A DNA stretch of 64,000 bases from Malus domestica (lineage: Eukaryota > Streptophyta > Magnoliopsida > Rosales > Rosaceae), in assembly GCF_042453785.1 (NCBI RefSeq), contig NC_091668.1, positions 30,195,501 to 30,259,500 of the forward strand, read 5' to 3'. Of the stretch, positions 63,407 to 64,000 are shown in pieces. A model generated the notes under the pieces. The model did not search any database and was not told where the DNA came from. It saw nothing but the letters and a program-made list of their open reading frames with translations. The translations under genes were made by a program, and so were the position numbers. Positions within the stretch are counted from its first letter, which is position 1; the number at the start of each line of letters is the position of its first letter.

Positions 63407-64000
63407 CTGCGAAGAGACAGATTAGGGAATTGAATTTCATTACTAACACATGCAGATTTAGGATGCACTTTGTCCAGCAAAACACTGGAAGCACTTTTAT
63501 AAGTAGCTTTTACTTTACATGATGTCTATGTAGAGGTAATACTGGGAAATGAAAACTAAGGCAACCATATAAGCATCAAAAAGCTTGACAGCATTGACAT
63601 TTACCTTCAGCAGGAACAAAAAAACTAGGCCATTTATATAGATAGAAAAGTTGAGCCAAATTGTGACATAAAAATCGTTAATTTAACTGATTCATTTAAA
63701 CCTCGATAATATCAGGCAAAAGAATCGCCTATATCATCACATTAAAGTTCCTTCATTCAGTCTATTTCACTTTGATGTCAAAGACTCAAAAGTATTCTCT
63801 TCACCAATTAGATAAAGTGCACCTTCTTCTATCATTCTTATCCCTCTGCTTTGATCAACATCATTCATAGCTTCTACATGTGTTACAATATTTCCCCTTG
63901 ACCGAAGTCCATCTTAATTTAGTACAGCAAACCTCGATTTGCTTTCCTTTGTCCTTCCTAAATTGACATTTTTCATCCTAACCAGATGAAATAGAAAGAA
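63407..64000. other. Probable EI24 intron and unresolved edge
   Basis: An acceptor precedes the exon at 63406. No further exon of the family was recognised up to the edge; the sequence is AT-rich. Confidence 0.4.

Overview
The window is plant nuclear DNA, most likely from a Rosaceae genome of the apple/pear group (Maleae). The evidence is AT-rich intergenic DNA, intron-rich genes with GT-AG junctions, dicot gene families (COBRA-like, TCP, plant YY1, EI24), an LRR receptor-like protein of the type common in apple, and Cassandra, SINE, RTE-LINE, hAT and Mutator-like repeats. The species assignment is inference from repeat and gene style; no database was searched.

Layout. 1-5640 is repeats: a gypsy-type LTR tail and several MITEs. 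5643-10875 is a non-autonomous LTR retrotransposon with a perfect ATAAC target duplication. It ends 31 bases before the start codon of an LRR receptor-like protein pseudogene (10907-14951), which is itself split by a solo LTR (12920-14385, duplication GCTAA). 15096-18542 (-) is a six-exon COBRA-like gene. 20572-23230 (-) is a decayed UBLCP1-type phosphatase copy without its ubiquitin-like domain. 24999-29559 (-) is a six-exon YY1 zinc-finger gene. 30498-34380 is repeat-rich: Cassandra, a 1.15 kb hAT element and MITEs. 34644-35702 (-) is an intronless receptor-like cytoplasmic kinase. 37160-39470 (-) holds two pieces of RNA polymerase III subunit RPC6, one interrupted by a hAT MITE. 39500-48380 is intergenic repeat DNA, including a Cassandra solo LTR. 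48925-50736 (+) is an intronless TCP8-like transcription factor. 50737-57980 is intergenic with MITEs and a 36-base-arm inverted repeat. 57985-63406 (-) is an EI24-like membrane protein gene running toward or past the right edge, with a 2.4 kb RTE LINE in one intron.

Intact-looking genes are COBL, YY1, the kinase and TCP8; EI24 is probably intact apart from one odd splice junction. They are unrelated in function and form no cluster. The most informative story is the insertion history around the receptor-like protein and the Pol III-linked sequences: 5S-derived Cassandra LTRs and the RPC6 duplication. I found no convincing new multi-gene system. The best candidates for a second look are the LTR promoter facing the dead receptor gene, the duplicated polypurine-tract/LTR junction, the tandem-repeat-rich retroelement and the inverted repeat at 55402-55482.
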